NCBI GenBank assembly: GCA_025917655.1
Contig: CP084614.1
Span: 434,001-498,000 of the forward strand
DNA from: Chlorella sorokiniana
Lineage: Eukaryota; Chlorophyta; Trebouxiophyceae; Chlorellales; Chlorellaceae
Direction: 5' to 3'
DNA: 64,000 nucleotides
A model generated the notes under the pieces. The model was not told where the DNA came from. It saw only the letters and a list, made by a program, of their open reading frames with translations, and ran no database searches. This document shows positions 22,060 through 38,084 of the stretch, piece after piece (positions within the stretch are counted from its first letter, which is position 1; every line of letters starts with the position of its first letter). A program made the position numbers and the translations under genes.

Positions 22060-23808
22060 ATGGCCGGCGAGACCTTTGATACGGCCGCCTGGATCCGCGA
22101 CTGTCCCCATGACGTTCAGATGCCGCCCGTCTCTCAGCCCGTGCAGCTTGCGGGGTGGACCAAGACGGTGCGAGGTGGCGGCGCCGACCGGCACAGCCAT
22201 GGCGACCATGCCGGTGCGCCAAACATCCGGTTGTTCCTTTCAGTCTTCTTCCATCAAACCCTGAGACTTTATTTCAGAGCATAGAGGGCCTGCCCTGATG
22301 TTGCGGGCCGCCGTATGTCGCGCTTTCTCCCTCCTGCAGGGCTGCTTCCGTTTGCGCCGCCGCGGCCGCCCTTCCCTCTGGAGGGCCCTTACACAGCCAA
22401 GCTGCCAGATGGGGATGTGGGTGTGGAGGCTGTGCTGCGTGCGGCGCTGCGTGCGGGGGTGAAGCTGGGCGGGGGCGAGGTGGTGACGTATCGTAACAAC
22501 CTGAACAAGTGAGGAGGGGGGCGGTGGGGAGGGAGGGGCCGTCTGGTGTGCTCGTGATTTGGGCGGGCGGGCGGGCTGGGTGGGATGCGAGGAAACTGGG
22601 GGAGGGGCATCATTTGTCTGCCTGATCCCAGCGCATGGCAGCTGCCTGACCCGCCCAGCCTGCGTTCCTCCGCAGGATCTTTGGCGTTTCGATCGATCCG
22701 GCAGCCGCCTGGACCGTGGACGCGTGCTGGCTGCCGCTGCCGCCCGCTGGCAGCGGCAGCGGCGGCGCCCAGAGCGCTGCGGCCGGCGGTACGGGCGGCG
22801 GCGGCGCTCTGTTCCTGGACATAGTGAAGCGGGAGGAGCAGTGGGCGGGGGACCCAGCCGACCAGGAGCGCTTTGTGCGCTGGGGGTACCGCTTTGAGGC
22901 GCTGTGTACCGCCCAGCCCGTGGCCGACCCTAACCAGGAGTACAACGTACTGCTGGCCGCCCGCGTGGCGCGGCACCGCCTGCTGCTGGGAGCGGAGCTC
23001 GATTGCTACGACCCGCAGCTGCACCCCGGCGCCACTGGCAGCAACGGCAGCGACGGCGGTGGCGGCTTCGCTGCTGCGAGTGGCCCTGCAGCAGGAGGCG
23101 TGCAAGCGGGGGGCAGCGAGGCGGCGGCAGCAGCCGCAGCGCGCCGCCGCCGCCTCCGGCCTCCTGGCTGGAGCTCAAGACGTACCGCCTGCCGCGGCAT
23201 GCGGGGCAGCAGCGCACGCTGCACGCGTTCAAGCACCCCAAGTGGTGGCTGCAGAGCTTCCTGGCGGGGGTGCCGCGCCTGGCGCTGGGCGGCCGAGACG
23301 ACGAGGTGGGGGCGGGATGTGAACAGCCGCCCCGCCTCTGCCGCAGCCGCGTGGCAGCGCCGGGCGTTCGGCCACCTGCCTATGCAGTCTGTGAGCAGGC
23401 GCAGGGGGTGCTGTGCTTGCTAGTAATAGGGCCTGCTGGCCAGACTCGAGCGGCGCCCCAAGCTGCGCCATCCGCCCTCACCCTCAACCCTTGACTCCCT
23501 GCAGGGCGTCGTGCAGCGGCTGGATGTCGTCCGTACCGCTGAGCTGCCCCGCATTTCGGCGGCCCACGGCGCCCCCTGGAGCCCCGCCCGGGTGCTGCAC
23601 TGCGGCGCCGCCGCCCTCTCCTGGATGCGGCAGGCGGCGGAGCGCTCCCGGCCAGCATCTGCGCTTCGAATACGAGGGCGGGCCCAGGGGGCCCAGGGGC
23701 GGCGCCACCGCCGGCCTCGTGCGCTGCGCGGTGGTGCCCGGTGGGCAGCTGCCCAACCGCATCCTCGGCTGCCTGCGAGAAGGGGGCGGGGATCCCGCCG
23801 CGCTCTAG
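22060..23808 (+). CDS. DXO/RAI1-family decapping enzyme and exoribonuclease
   Basis: Four exons (22060-22174, 22340-22508, 22676-23305, 23505-23808) give about 400 residues. Family landmarks: VVTYRNNLNKIFG, the metal-binding GAELDCYD (E-x-D motif), WLELKTYR (ELK motif) and KHPKWWLQSFLAGVPRLALGGRDDEG with the conserved Gln. DXO/RAI1 enzymes remove defective or non-canonical RNA caps and trim RNA from the 5' end, usually in the nucleus. The catalytic E-x-D, E-L-K and Q positions are all present. The frame changes in a G run near 23110 and again near 23645; both look like single missing bases. The first exon is open further upstream, so the start may be earlier than the ATG chosen. Confidence 0.85.
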
Positions 23809-24373
23809 CCGGAACCGTGCAGCCCCAGCCTGCTCGCGTTGGCATGGCAAAGATTGTGACGTGTTCCACAAAACAAGGTGTGAAGCAGTTTGGCAGGGCA
23901 AGGAGGCATACACAGCCACACTCAAGCAGGGGAGCTGAGGTTTAAAATGATGTCTACTTCAGTAACTGGGGGGGGCTCTACTAGTTTGGGGGGTGGGGTA
24001 AGCGGCGCCGGGACTGGTTGTTTGACAACCATGGCATGTGAGTAGAAAAGTTCACATCGAGGCAGTTCAGCATGCCGGAACAAGGGAGCTGGCTGGGGTC
24101 AATGGGCAGCCTGTCGACAGCGCTGGCACCACTCCAGGACACAGCATGGCTCCAGCACGGCTGCGTCCGAAGTATCGGCTGAGTTTGGGCTGCCGGGGTG
24201 CGCTGCCTTGTGCCAGCCCAGTGTCTCCTGCTGTGCAACTCACGGTAAGCGCATGCAACCGGCGCCTCCCGCACGACTGCTGGCAGGGCTGCTGCATGTG
24301 CTTGAAGCGCTGATGTGCCGCTGCACGCATGCTGCCGCGCACGGTGCTGCCGCGCCGCTGCAGCGCCGCCGCC
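23809..24373. other. Intergenic region between convergent DXO and membrane-protein genes
   Basis: Both neighbours end here, so the 565 bases should be two 3' UTRs. Runs of G occur near 23965-23995. No coding or RNA feature is recognised. Confidence 0.4.
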
Positions 24374-25473
24374 TCAGCCCAGCTGGAAGGCGGCCAGCTG
24401 CAGCGCCGCCACTAGCAGCGCGAGGCCCACCTCACGGCGCAGGACCACCGGGTCTGGGCGCATGCTGCAGCTGGCCAAAAAGTCGGCGCGGGCGGCGGCT
24501 TCCTTGCAGTAGAGCAGCACGCAGGCCGCCCCCATGCCAAGGCACAGCTGCAGCGCCGGCAGGTAGGCCGAGCACAGCTCCGTGGGCGGGGCCGTGTATG
24601 CCGCGGCAACCGAGGCAGCCCTTGCCGCTGCCGAGCCGGGAGCGCCGCGGCCACGGCCCTCGCCAGGCCACGCAGACAGGGGAGCAGCAGGAGCGAGTGC
24701 ACGTCGGCGGCAGCCTGCCGCAGCCGCGGGTTGGCGCCGCACTGGCTGTCGTTGTGCCTGAGGTGCACCATCAGGACGAGCAGCTGGGCGTGGACAAAGT
24801 AGCGCAGCGTGTTGGTCAGCGGCCACGCTGCATGCAGCAGCATGACCAAAGCGTGGCCGTGCCACAGCAGCACGAGCAGCGAGCGCAGCGCGGCGGGCAG
24901 GGAGGGCGGCGGGGCGGCGGCGGCGCCCGCGGCGCCTGCTGAGCTGGCGGCAGGCGTCGCGCCAGCTGGCGCCGGCTCGTGCAGCTGGGCGTAGAAGGCG
25001 ACGGTGACGAGAGACTGCGCCAGGTTCCAAGCCCCCACCCAGTAGCGCCGCCATCTGTGGCCCATTGCCATGGGAAGGGTGAGGACAGGTGGCGAGGAAG
25101 GCCAGGAGGGTGCAACATGTGATGGGCAAGCATGTGCCGCCCCCCGCCTCTTCCCCCGCCCCCGGCGAAAGGAAAGCAGAAGCGCTGCCGTGGCTCGCCT
25201 GAGGAAGGCGCTCGGGCTTGCCGCCAGCAGGGCCATCGGTGCCAGCGAGAAGCCCACGGCCGCCGCCACCATGGCGGCCACCGTGTGTGCAGCCGCGCCG
25301 CGCCGCGGGCGGCGGCGCGCCAGGCGAAGCCGAGCCAGGCCACGAGGCGGAGCAGCGCGGATCGCGTCGTAGGGGGTCCTGGCGGCGGCATGTTCCAGCT
25401 GGAACCGCTCCTCGAGTTGGGGGTGGTCGCCAAAGGCCAGCAGCACGCATTGCACGACCTGCAGGGCAGCCGT
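24374..25473 (-). CDS. Orphan multi-pass membrane protein (5' end not resolved)
   Basis: At least two exons are visible. The upstream one begins at an acceptor near 25473 (AALQVVQCVLLAFGDHPQLEE) and the downstream one starts near 25055 (WRRYWVGAWNLAQSLVTVAF). About six hydrophobic spans can be traced, including MVAAAVGFSLAPMALLA, LLVLLWHGHALVMLLHA, FVHAQLLVLMVHL, LCLGMGAACVLLY and LALLVAALQLAAFQLG, the last ending at the stop. A YDAIRAA helix and an Arg-rich segment lie before the first span. No family is recognised. The frame changes at least twice within exons. The first coding exon should lie upstream of 25473 but none could be chosen. It is an integral membrane protein of unknown location. 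Confidence 0.55.
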
Positions 25474-26342
25474 CTGGGGGCAGGGCGGGTTGGAAGGCAG
25501 CGGGCGACGACGGTCTCGGCGTGGCATGGCGAGCGGCCGCGGCGGCCGAAGGTTGTGTGGCTGAGCAGGCCAGCCTTCGAGACATAAGAAGCACCCCGGG
25601 ATTGCGAATCAGGCTGTGGGATGGCAGGCGAGGAGCCTCGGACGGGGACCAACCTTTGGAGGGCGGCCCAAGGAGCCAAGGCTGCCCTGGTGCATGGTGT
25701 CAGCGTGAAGCAGCCCCTGCCCCTCAAGTGGGAAGAGCGACAGCAGGGGCGGGTCAGCACTCAAAAGAACATTTCCTGACCCCTCAGCCAGACCCAGTTT
25801 CCTCGCTCATGAGCCTCAGATCCCAGCCTGTACCACAGCTGGCAGCCTGAGAGGCAAGCTGCGCATACAATGCTCACTATCCCAGGCTGATTGTGAAGCG
25901 TGCAGATTCGGACGCAGTCTTGATCTTAGTGAGCCTGGGTAGCAGCTGCAGCGGCGGCAGCACGGCCATGTGCGCCATCCCAAACTGAAGCTTCGCGCAG
26001 CACAACCACCCTTGTGCAGCAGGCCACCCTTGTGCAGAAGGCCATCATTACAGGCGTACATGCAACATCGTTGAATGAAGTTGGCAAGACATTGGGCACA
26101 GGGCATTGGTTTCATGCAGTGGAAAGGGTGCAAAGTGCTTGAACGTGGTGCTGGCGCCCGTCACTGCGGTGCCAGCTGGAGGCTCAGCAAGCGCTGGACA
26201 CATGTAGGCAGGTTGGACAGTTTAGGTGGCTCCTGATGCTCGCAAGCTCATCAAGCTTGTTGAGCACAGTTCTTGAAAAGTCCTGAACAGGATCCTTTCT
26301 TCACGAGCGGAAGCGGAAGCACGGGCTCTCCGCCGCAGCGCG
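25474..26342. other. Unassigned 0.9 kb
   Basis: This stretch should hold the missing first exon and promoter of the membrane protein (-) and the 3' UTR of the SBP gene (-). A TTACA (TGTAA on the - strand) near 26048 may be the SBP polyadenylation signal. A short direct repeat of CCACCCTTGTGCAG lies near 26005-26040. Confidence 0.4.
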
Positions 26343-29300
26343 TCACAGCGTGCGTTGCGGTCCGCGCACCAAGCGCAGCAGCCAGGCCGCCACGCCGCAC
26401 TGGCATGGCCCTGCTGCCTCGGTGCCATGATCACTGGACGTCTCGTGGTCAGGCGGAAGCGAGCGGGTGCCGCTGCAGGCATCATCCATGTACTCGGCGC
26501 CAGGGGGCATGCAGCTGCCGGCAACCGACACGCACGACTTGAACGCTGCAGACGGCTCAGCGCTCTGTGCCTCGCAGCTGCAGCTGCAACCGCTGCTGCC
26601 GCCCGCCGCTCTGGCAGGCGAGTCTTCCGGGGTGATTGGGCCCATCAATGGGCTGGGGTCAACTGTGGGTAGGGCTGCTCCTTTGCTGCTTGGGCTGCAT
26701 GGAGGGGCCAGGGCAGCCTGCCAGGGGTGCCGGAGGCACCCAGGGTGTGTAGGCTGGCCAGCGACTGGCTGCTGCTGCGTGCAGTAGTAGTAGGCACGGA
26801 GGCTGTGACAGAAACGGGGGAGCCCGGCGGCTTGGCGCCGCTGGTGGCTGCAGCCGCTTGGGGCATTGCGACGGCGGCAGCCGCGCCAGGCCGGCATGGG
26901 CTGCCTCCGTGGTCGGTGGCGGGGCAAGGGGCATCGCCGTCTTGATGACGTAGGCTGTGGATGCTCGGCAGGCTGGCGGTGCTGGCTGTGCAGCTGCTGC
27001 CGCCTTCTGCGCCTGAGCTGGAGCCATCCGATGGGCCAACAATGCCATCCCCAGCAGCCTCTGCCGCTGCGGCGCCAGCAACGCCCTGCCTGCCGCAGCA
27101 AAGGCTGCGGGTGTGAGGCCGTCTGTGGTGCAGGCAGTGTGCCAGCCAATGCGTGCCGCAGCAGGGTTCATATCTGCAAGAGAGAGCGTCCAGGGTGGAA
27201 AGCAAAGGCTCAGCAAAAGAAACATCGCCAAGCTCGAACCCTCCCTTCCCTTGAGTTGAGCTCGCTTGACAACCCAGGAAACGCAAGCAGCACCTGCAGC
27301 ACAGGAGCCCGGCCTCCTCACCGTGAAGAGCCTGCACCAGGGGAGCGCTGCGGGCGGCGGCGGCCAGGTGCAGCGGGGTGAGGCCCGCCGGCCCGGCCGC
27401 CATTGCGACGTCCCAGGACAGGTGCAGCGGCTTGCTCCAGCCTGCCAGAACCTGCGTGGCAGCGGACGAGAACATGATCTGCCAGATGCTGAGTGGTGCG
27501 ACGACAGCTGGGACGATTGGGTAGCAGCAAGCGCCTGGCCGCTGTGCCAGCTTGCCTGCAGGACGGCGGCGGAGCCTGCGGCGGCTGCGACGTGAAGCAG
27601 GCTTGATCCCGGGGGCACAGCTCGTCCATGGCATGCACAGCATCCTCGGCAGAGCTGCAGAACAATGATTGCCAAGTGGAAGAACTGCAACTGGGAAATC
27701 GAGCATGAAGGGCTGCCCATAGCAGCTCAGCTGCACCATCCTGCAGGCCCATCCCAGCAAGCGCCCATGCCATCCATGCAGCCCACCTTCCGCCCGCTGC
27801 CACGCTGGGAAGCAGCAGCGCCGCCACCGCTGGCCAGCCGCGCAGGGCTGCCACGACCACGCAGGCCCTGGCCGCTGCAGCGGCAGCAGCTGCCAGCCTG
27901 GAGGTCTCCTTGCCACGGTGCTCTGGGCTGCCATTGTCGTCATCGGCGCAGCAGGGCTGGCGCTGGTCTTGTGAGCGGCGCTGCTGCAGCACAAGAGCGA
28001 TGCTGCGCAGGAAGCCGTCCACGCTTTCCACCCCTGCAGCACAAGACGGGGTTTTCACGGTGTGAGGAAGCAGGGGAGCTTCACACATCATGTCGCAGCA
28101 CACACACTGCCAGCACACACCTCCACCCACACCTCCAGTACACATGTAACAATGCCACATTGCACTAGGACAGTGCCGGCCGCGGCCGAGCAAGCATCGC
28201 GCCGCACCTGCGCAGTTGCGCTCCAGCTGGCGGAGCTCCGCCACAGCGGCGGCATCCTCGAGGGCCAGCAGCACGCGGCTGCCGCTGAGCAGCGCCCGCG
28301 CTGCCCGGCGGCACGGGGGCGTGGCGGGAGGGCAGCAGGCACGGTGGCCTCAGTCACCGGCGAGCCACGTGCTGGCGCGCTTGATCACATGCAAACATGC
28401 AGAGCAACTCGCTCGTGCTTGACAGAGGTGCAGGCCTGCAAGCCATGGCTGGGCCAGCCCACCTGCACCTCCACCGAAACCAGGCCCTGCTCAAGCTCCG
28501 GCAGCCTGCAAGGGCACGCAAGCCAGACGAGAGAGCAGTAAACACACAGCGTAAACAAAGCAGCATGAGGAGGTGCTGGAGGGTTCGGCAAGCTGAAAAC
28601 CGCGAGCATGGGAGCCAAGTCGCCGGAGTCGCCTCGCCTGATTTCCATCCACTCCTCGTTGCCCACCCCAGCAGCGCTGCCGGGAGTTGCGGGGCCGCCG
28701 CTGCTCAGCACCTCCACCAGAGGATAGCGCCCTGGGTGGGTTCCGCAGCCGCGAGAGGGCAACAAGGTGTTTACTGAAGCAGGCCGTGATGCGCAGTGAG
28801 ACGGCATGGGCCACAGCAGCCGCAAGCTGCCACTGCAGGCTGGCACTCGCAAGCCCTCCCCAAGCCTCGCCACACAAGCGCGCCTCCTCACCTCCCGAGC
28901 GCACGAGCAGGCGCTGCTGCCGCCCCACCAGACCGCGGCCCCGCACCAGCACGCTGCCCTGGGGCCGCCGCCCGGTGTGGAGGGCCAGCGGGGCCAGGCT
29001 GGCGATGCAGGGCAGCACGCCGTGGCAGGAGTCCAGCTGTAACAGCCGCACCACCCTGCCGCCTTCGACCAGCACCGCCTGCCCCTCCATCTGCACCTGC
29101 ACACGAGTCGCTGTGAATCGCGGTGAACAGCACGCAAGAACAAGGAGGAAGCTAGAGGCTCATAGGCTGGAGGCTGGGGTGCCTTCCGGCGACGCTCTGC
29201 CAGCAAAGCGTGGGCCTGGCTGCATCGGTGCTGTCTCTGCTCTGGAGCCCGGGCCAAGGCAGCGGGGCGCACCAGAGCTGGAACACTGCGCAGCAGGCCG

Positions 29301-32300
29301 CCGAGGCCTGGCAGGCCACCGTCGCCGCGCAGCAGGCCCTCCACGACGGCAGCCACCCCGCCCTGCTGCAGCGCCGCCCACCCCGCCGAGTCCTGCGGCG
29401 GCGGCCAGACGGGCGACAGCACGATGACGCTTGCGACGCGCATGATGCCGTGCTGCAAGGGTGCGCCACTGCCACAGCAGCTGCACAGCAGTGCGGCCCC
29501 CGCATGTGGCGCAAGCGCATCATCAGCTTCGTCGGTGGCACCCCAGCAGCGCAAGCAAGAGCCCAAAGGCCAGGGCGGGAGCAGCGCTGCAGCGCACCGT
29601 CAGCAGCGCGTCGATTGTGAGGTGCACGCAGCCGGGCGCAGGTACCCCTCCAGGTTGGGCGACTGCAGCAGCACCGACAGCTCCTGCACGCATTGTTGGA
29701 GGCGGTTGTTCCGTTGGCTGCTTAGTCAGTTAAGTGCGTGTATTGGGTAGGTGTGTGGATGGGTGGGGGAGGGAAGGGGAGCAGCACAGATTGCAGGAGT
29801 AGCTCAACAGAATAGAAGGGACTGAAGCGAGGACGGAAGGAATGAGATGGTGGCAGCCACGGGCGTAGCAAGCACGGGTCGGCGGTGGAGGGACAGGAAC
29901 CAGCGACCGGGGCGGCGCCAGCCTCTTGCAGCGCTACCGCACCCGCCGCAGCTCCGGGGGCAGCTGGTCGGGCGTGACTGAGAAGAGCTTGATGGAGAGT
30001 CGCACGGATCTGGCCTGCACAGAGTTAACATAAAAGGACTGAAGCTGTTGGAGATGGCGAAGGGCTGGAGGTGCAGGATACGTCTCGAAGAGGAACAGGC
30101 GCTGCATGCACGCTGTGACCGCCGCATCAAGCTGCTGGATTTGATCAGTGCGGGTGTGCCCTGCCTGCTCCAGAAGGCCCTGCCCAACCAGCTGCCAAGC
30201 GGGCTGCTGAACAGGCTGGGCCAGCGCCGCAGCTTGCTGGCGCTGGATCATGTCGAGCGCCTGCTGCAGCGAGCAGCCCTGCAGCAACTCATAAGGCTGC
30301 ACCGGCTGCACCGCAGGCTGCGGTACCGCGGCAAGATGCCCCAAAGACAGCTCGCGCACGGCCGCTGCCCCGCTAGGAGTGCCCATCCCTTGCTGCTGGT
30401 AGACAGATAGGTTGCTGGTACGGGCGCCCGACACAGAACCTGACTGAGGTGGGCCTGCCTGGAGCGGCGCAAAGCCTGCAAGAGCGGCATGCTGCCCCAG
30501 CCGCGCTTGCTGCAGGGACAGGCTGGCCGGCACGGCTCCAGCCAGGGCCCCTGGAGGCAGGGCGCGCAGGAACGCCTGGCCGCTGCCGCCTTCCTGCTGC
30601 ACCCGCTGCTGCTGCTGCTGGGGAGGTGGCGGCGGGGGCTGCATAAGCGGGCCGTGGCGGGGCGGGGAGGGCAGCAGCAGCTCCTCCAGCCAGGCGGCGT
30701 TGGCCCTGCTGGAGGGTGGGCTGGCCGCCGCTGCCCCAAACAGGTCAGCGATGAGCGCATCAAAGTCCTGGCCGCTCTGCATACCAGGCGCACGCGGCAT
30801 GCGGGGCTCCGGTGCCGCTAGCACCACTGTCGGGGCCGGCTGGGGTGCTGCCCGCTGCTCTGGCGGAAAAGCGGCGAGGCTGGGGGCTGGCATGGGCGAC
30901 TGGGGCCAGGGGAGCAGCAGGCTGGCCAGCTCCTGAGACAGCGGCGGCAGGCTGGGCAGGGACAGCGTTGTGCCTCCAGGGATGGGTATCATGCCAGGTG
31001 GCAGCTCCCGCTGGTCCTGACAGGACAGAAGCGAGTGGGCGGCATGTCACGGGGCGGGGAGGAAGGGGTGAGAAGCGATTATTGTTAGAGGAGTCAGCCC
31101 CCCTCGAGGACCGGCGCTGACCTGCACAAGCTGGTGGTCTGCAAGGTTTGCAGGGGGCACAGGCAGCATAGAAGGCAGGCAGCCCAGCACAGCCTCACGG
31201 TGTCAGTCTTCGCGGCGGCATGGGTGGGGAGGCCAGCGGGGAGGCATTGACGCAGGTGGCGTCGTTCCCAGTGCTGGTACCGCCACTCTCTTCGTCATCC
31301 CCGCCGGTCGCGGCCGCACGCTTTGGGCGCGGCGGCGGCGGGGCGCCCGCCCGGTGACGCCGGGAGCTGGCAGGGGCGGCGCCTCCCTGCGCCCCCTTCT
31401 TCTGGCTCGTCAGCTTGCGGCGGCGCTCGTTGTGGCGCTGCAACTGCACGCATCACACATGGCAGAGCTGGCGAGGGACCGCACTAACAGCCCGAGGCAG
31501 GATTTGTGCTGTCCATCGGTTCATCTGTTCTCCACATATCCAAACAACAAATCGGCCACCAAGTGCGGGTTGATTGGCACCACGGCAGACACAAGCGGTT
31601 GATGTGTGCCCATGGTGACGGCCCAGGAGCTGGGGAGCCCTGGCTTTGTTAGCAGCCAGAGTGGGGCTCGACGTCGGCGCCCAGGCCCAGCCCGACGCAC
31701 CTTGCGGCGGCAGGTGCGCCTGTCGCCGTCAAAGTCCTCCAGCGGCTGGAACTTGCCGCACTGCGGTGAGCAAGCGAGCACGCCAGTCAATCGGGCATGG
31801 CTAAATCTTTTGGCAGCATTGAGGGCTCCCAAACCACAGGCGCTTGGCCTGCCAGCACCAGCATCTGCTGCGGCCCCAGAGTGCCTGCGGCATGTGCGGC
31901 ATGCCGCCTGCCCTGCTCCCCACCTGCTGGCAGAAGCGCTGATGCAGACCGTCGCGCACGATGCACGGCATGGTGCAGTGCTCTGGGCAGATCTTGTAGC
32001 GCTGCGCGGCAATGGAGGAGGCAGGTGGGGGGGGATGGACTCGGGGGAGGCAAAGAGGCACTGCAACCTGGCAGAGGCTGGGACCTTGCTGGCGCCAGAC
32101 TTCTCTTCCGCAGGTTCCCTTGTAACGGCCTGCCTGTTTCCCAGAACCATCACCTGATAGTACTCCTTCAGCACGCCCAGCTCTGCATGACACACTTGGC
32201 AGGTGGGGCCGCCGCCAGAGCGCTCGGCATGCGACCCCGGCCATGCTGGCGGCGCACCGGCGGCGCCTGCTGTCGTCAATCCTAGCAGCCTGTGCCGAAG

Positions 32301-32436
32301 CCTTCAGGGTTGCCGAGTCCCACGAAAACTGGTCGAATGTCCAGGGGATGTGCAGTGCGGTTTGGGCGGCGCTGGGGCTGGGCGTGGCGCCTAGGGCCGG
32401 CTGGGCGGCGTCAGGCGCTGCTGCTGAAAGGTCCAT
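26343..32436 (-). CDS. Large SBP-box transcription factor with ankyrin repeats (CRR1/SPL-like)
   Basis: The start MDLSAAAPD leads to an acidic/aromatic segment (IPWTFDQFSWDSATLKA). The SBP DNA-binding domain spans exons at about 32250-31199: CQVCHAELGVLKEYYQ, RYKICPEHC, QRFCQQ, CGKFQPLEDFDGDRRTCRRK, then the bipartite nuclear signal RHNERRRK. A Pro/Gln-rich region follows (29943-31018). Next come segments shared with long plant SPLs: SIKLFSVTPDQLPPELR, LEGYLRPGCVHLTIDALL and PLALHTGRRPQGSVLVRG. Ankyrin-like units include GPAGLTPLHLAAAA, and a Cys-containing C-terminus follows. Chlamydomonas CRR1, with SBP plus ankyrins, controls copper and hypoxia genes; Arabidopsis SPL7 does the same for copper. 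The first zinc pair is C-x2-C rather than the usual C-x4-C. Several single-base frame changes and unresolved joins remain; the exact C-terminus is uncertain. Confidence 0.85.
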
Positions 32437-33650
32437 GGCAGCAAGGGCCGCCTAGGGCGCTTGCTGGACCTAAGTAGGGCCTGAAGGCGGACCTAGAGCG
32501 GTGAGAGTTATTCAGCCGGGTGAGCCTGTTGTGCCGGGTGAACAGGCCTGCTCTTGCAGTCAGCTGGCTCCCCTGAACAGGCAGGCAGAGCCTGGCGGCT
32601 TGATTGGCAGGGCAAGGCCACAGAGCACCCTGTATTGCAGGCCGTCCGAGGGGGTCTCTCAGCACCCCCTTGCCAAAGGCTTCCAAGGCATAGCAGGAGG
32701 CTATGGAAGGGAAGGGCAGCTGCTGATCGGGGTGAACGCACTTTCCTTCTTTCCTTCTTTACCCCATCCTTTCCTCCTCCCTGCAAAACTTCTTGTATGA
32801 GAGAGGGACAGCCTGAATGCAGCAGAGCAGGATCAGAAGAAAAAAATGAGTAAAAGCCAGGAGTTGTCAGCCGCAGCAGCCAGCAGCACCGGGTTGCACC
32901 CAGGGCAGCCCTCCTGCTTTCACTGTGTTGCTGGATGCAACAGGTGTTACACTGGGTATGGCTGCAGCGGCACAGAGCAGCGAGGAGGCAGGCAGGCATG
33001 AAGGCAGGGCACGCAGAGCGGCACACTGGCTGCGCGCGTGGTCCGCTCTCAAAAGCCCAGCATGCAGCCGCGGACAAACACATTGTGCCATGGCAGGTTG
33101 CCAGGCAGCGAGCGTCAGACTGCAACGGCAACCAGGAGCAGCACCCACTCTGGCAAAAAAAAAAAAAGAGTACCGAAGGGATTTGCTGGGTTGTGACGCG
33201 AAGAATTGTGCGGGCGCCGAAAGAGCCGAGGCGGGGGCAGGGAATCAAATGTTTTGAGTGGGAAGAGAGGGAGGCCGCAAGGCTGTGAAACGGGTTGGGC
33301 GGGAGCAGAGCAGGCAGGAAAGGGAAACAGGTACGGTGTAGTTTGGGTCGCTGTGTTGCAGCACAAGCACGGGGGAGAAACTTAAAAAAGAAGAGAAGTG
33401 CGGCGGCGGAGGGGCTGGGCCGTGGCGCAGGCGTCTTGGCCAGCAGGGTGGGCGGGCCCGGGACGGCGCTGGCGGGCTGGCAACCCCAGCCGCCTCAGAC
33501 AGCGCTATTCGACCTGCATAGCGCGGGGCAGCGGGGTCTGCTCAAGGGTGGACTGGAGGCTCCTGCGCGGGCAGGCGCCCTTAACAGGCCACGCCAGCTA
33601 CCTCGCAGCACGAGGGCGGGAGCTGGGCCGCCTCTCCCCACCCTGGCCGC
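32437..33650. other. Unassigned 1.2 kb upstream of the SBP gene
   Basis: This stretch should carry the SBP promoter and 5' UTR and the 3' UTR of the MAP kinase gene. It includes a run of 13 A at 33155-33167 and an A/G-rich patch around 33380-33400. No motif-bearing frame is recognised. Confidence 0.4.

Positions 33651-38084
<4,434 letters not shown>

Noticed and set aside
33155-33167. Run of 13 A as a possible retroposon tail
   Set aside because: No body sequence, internal promoter boxes or flanking duplication is recognisable.
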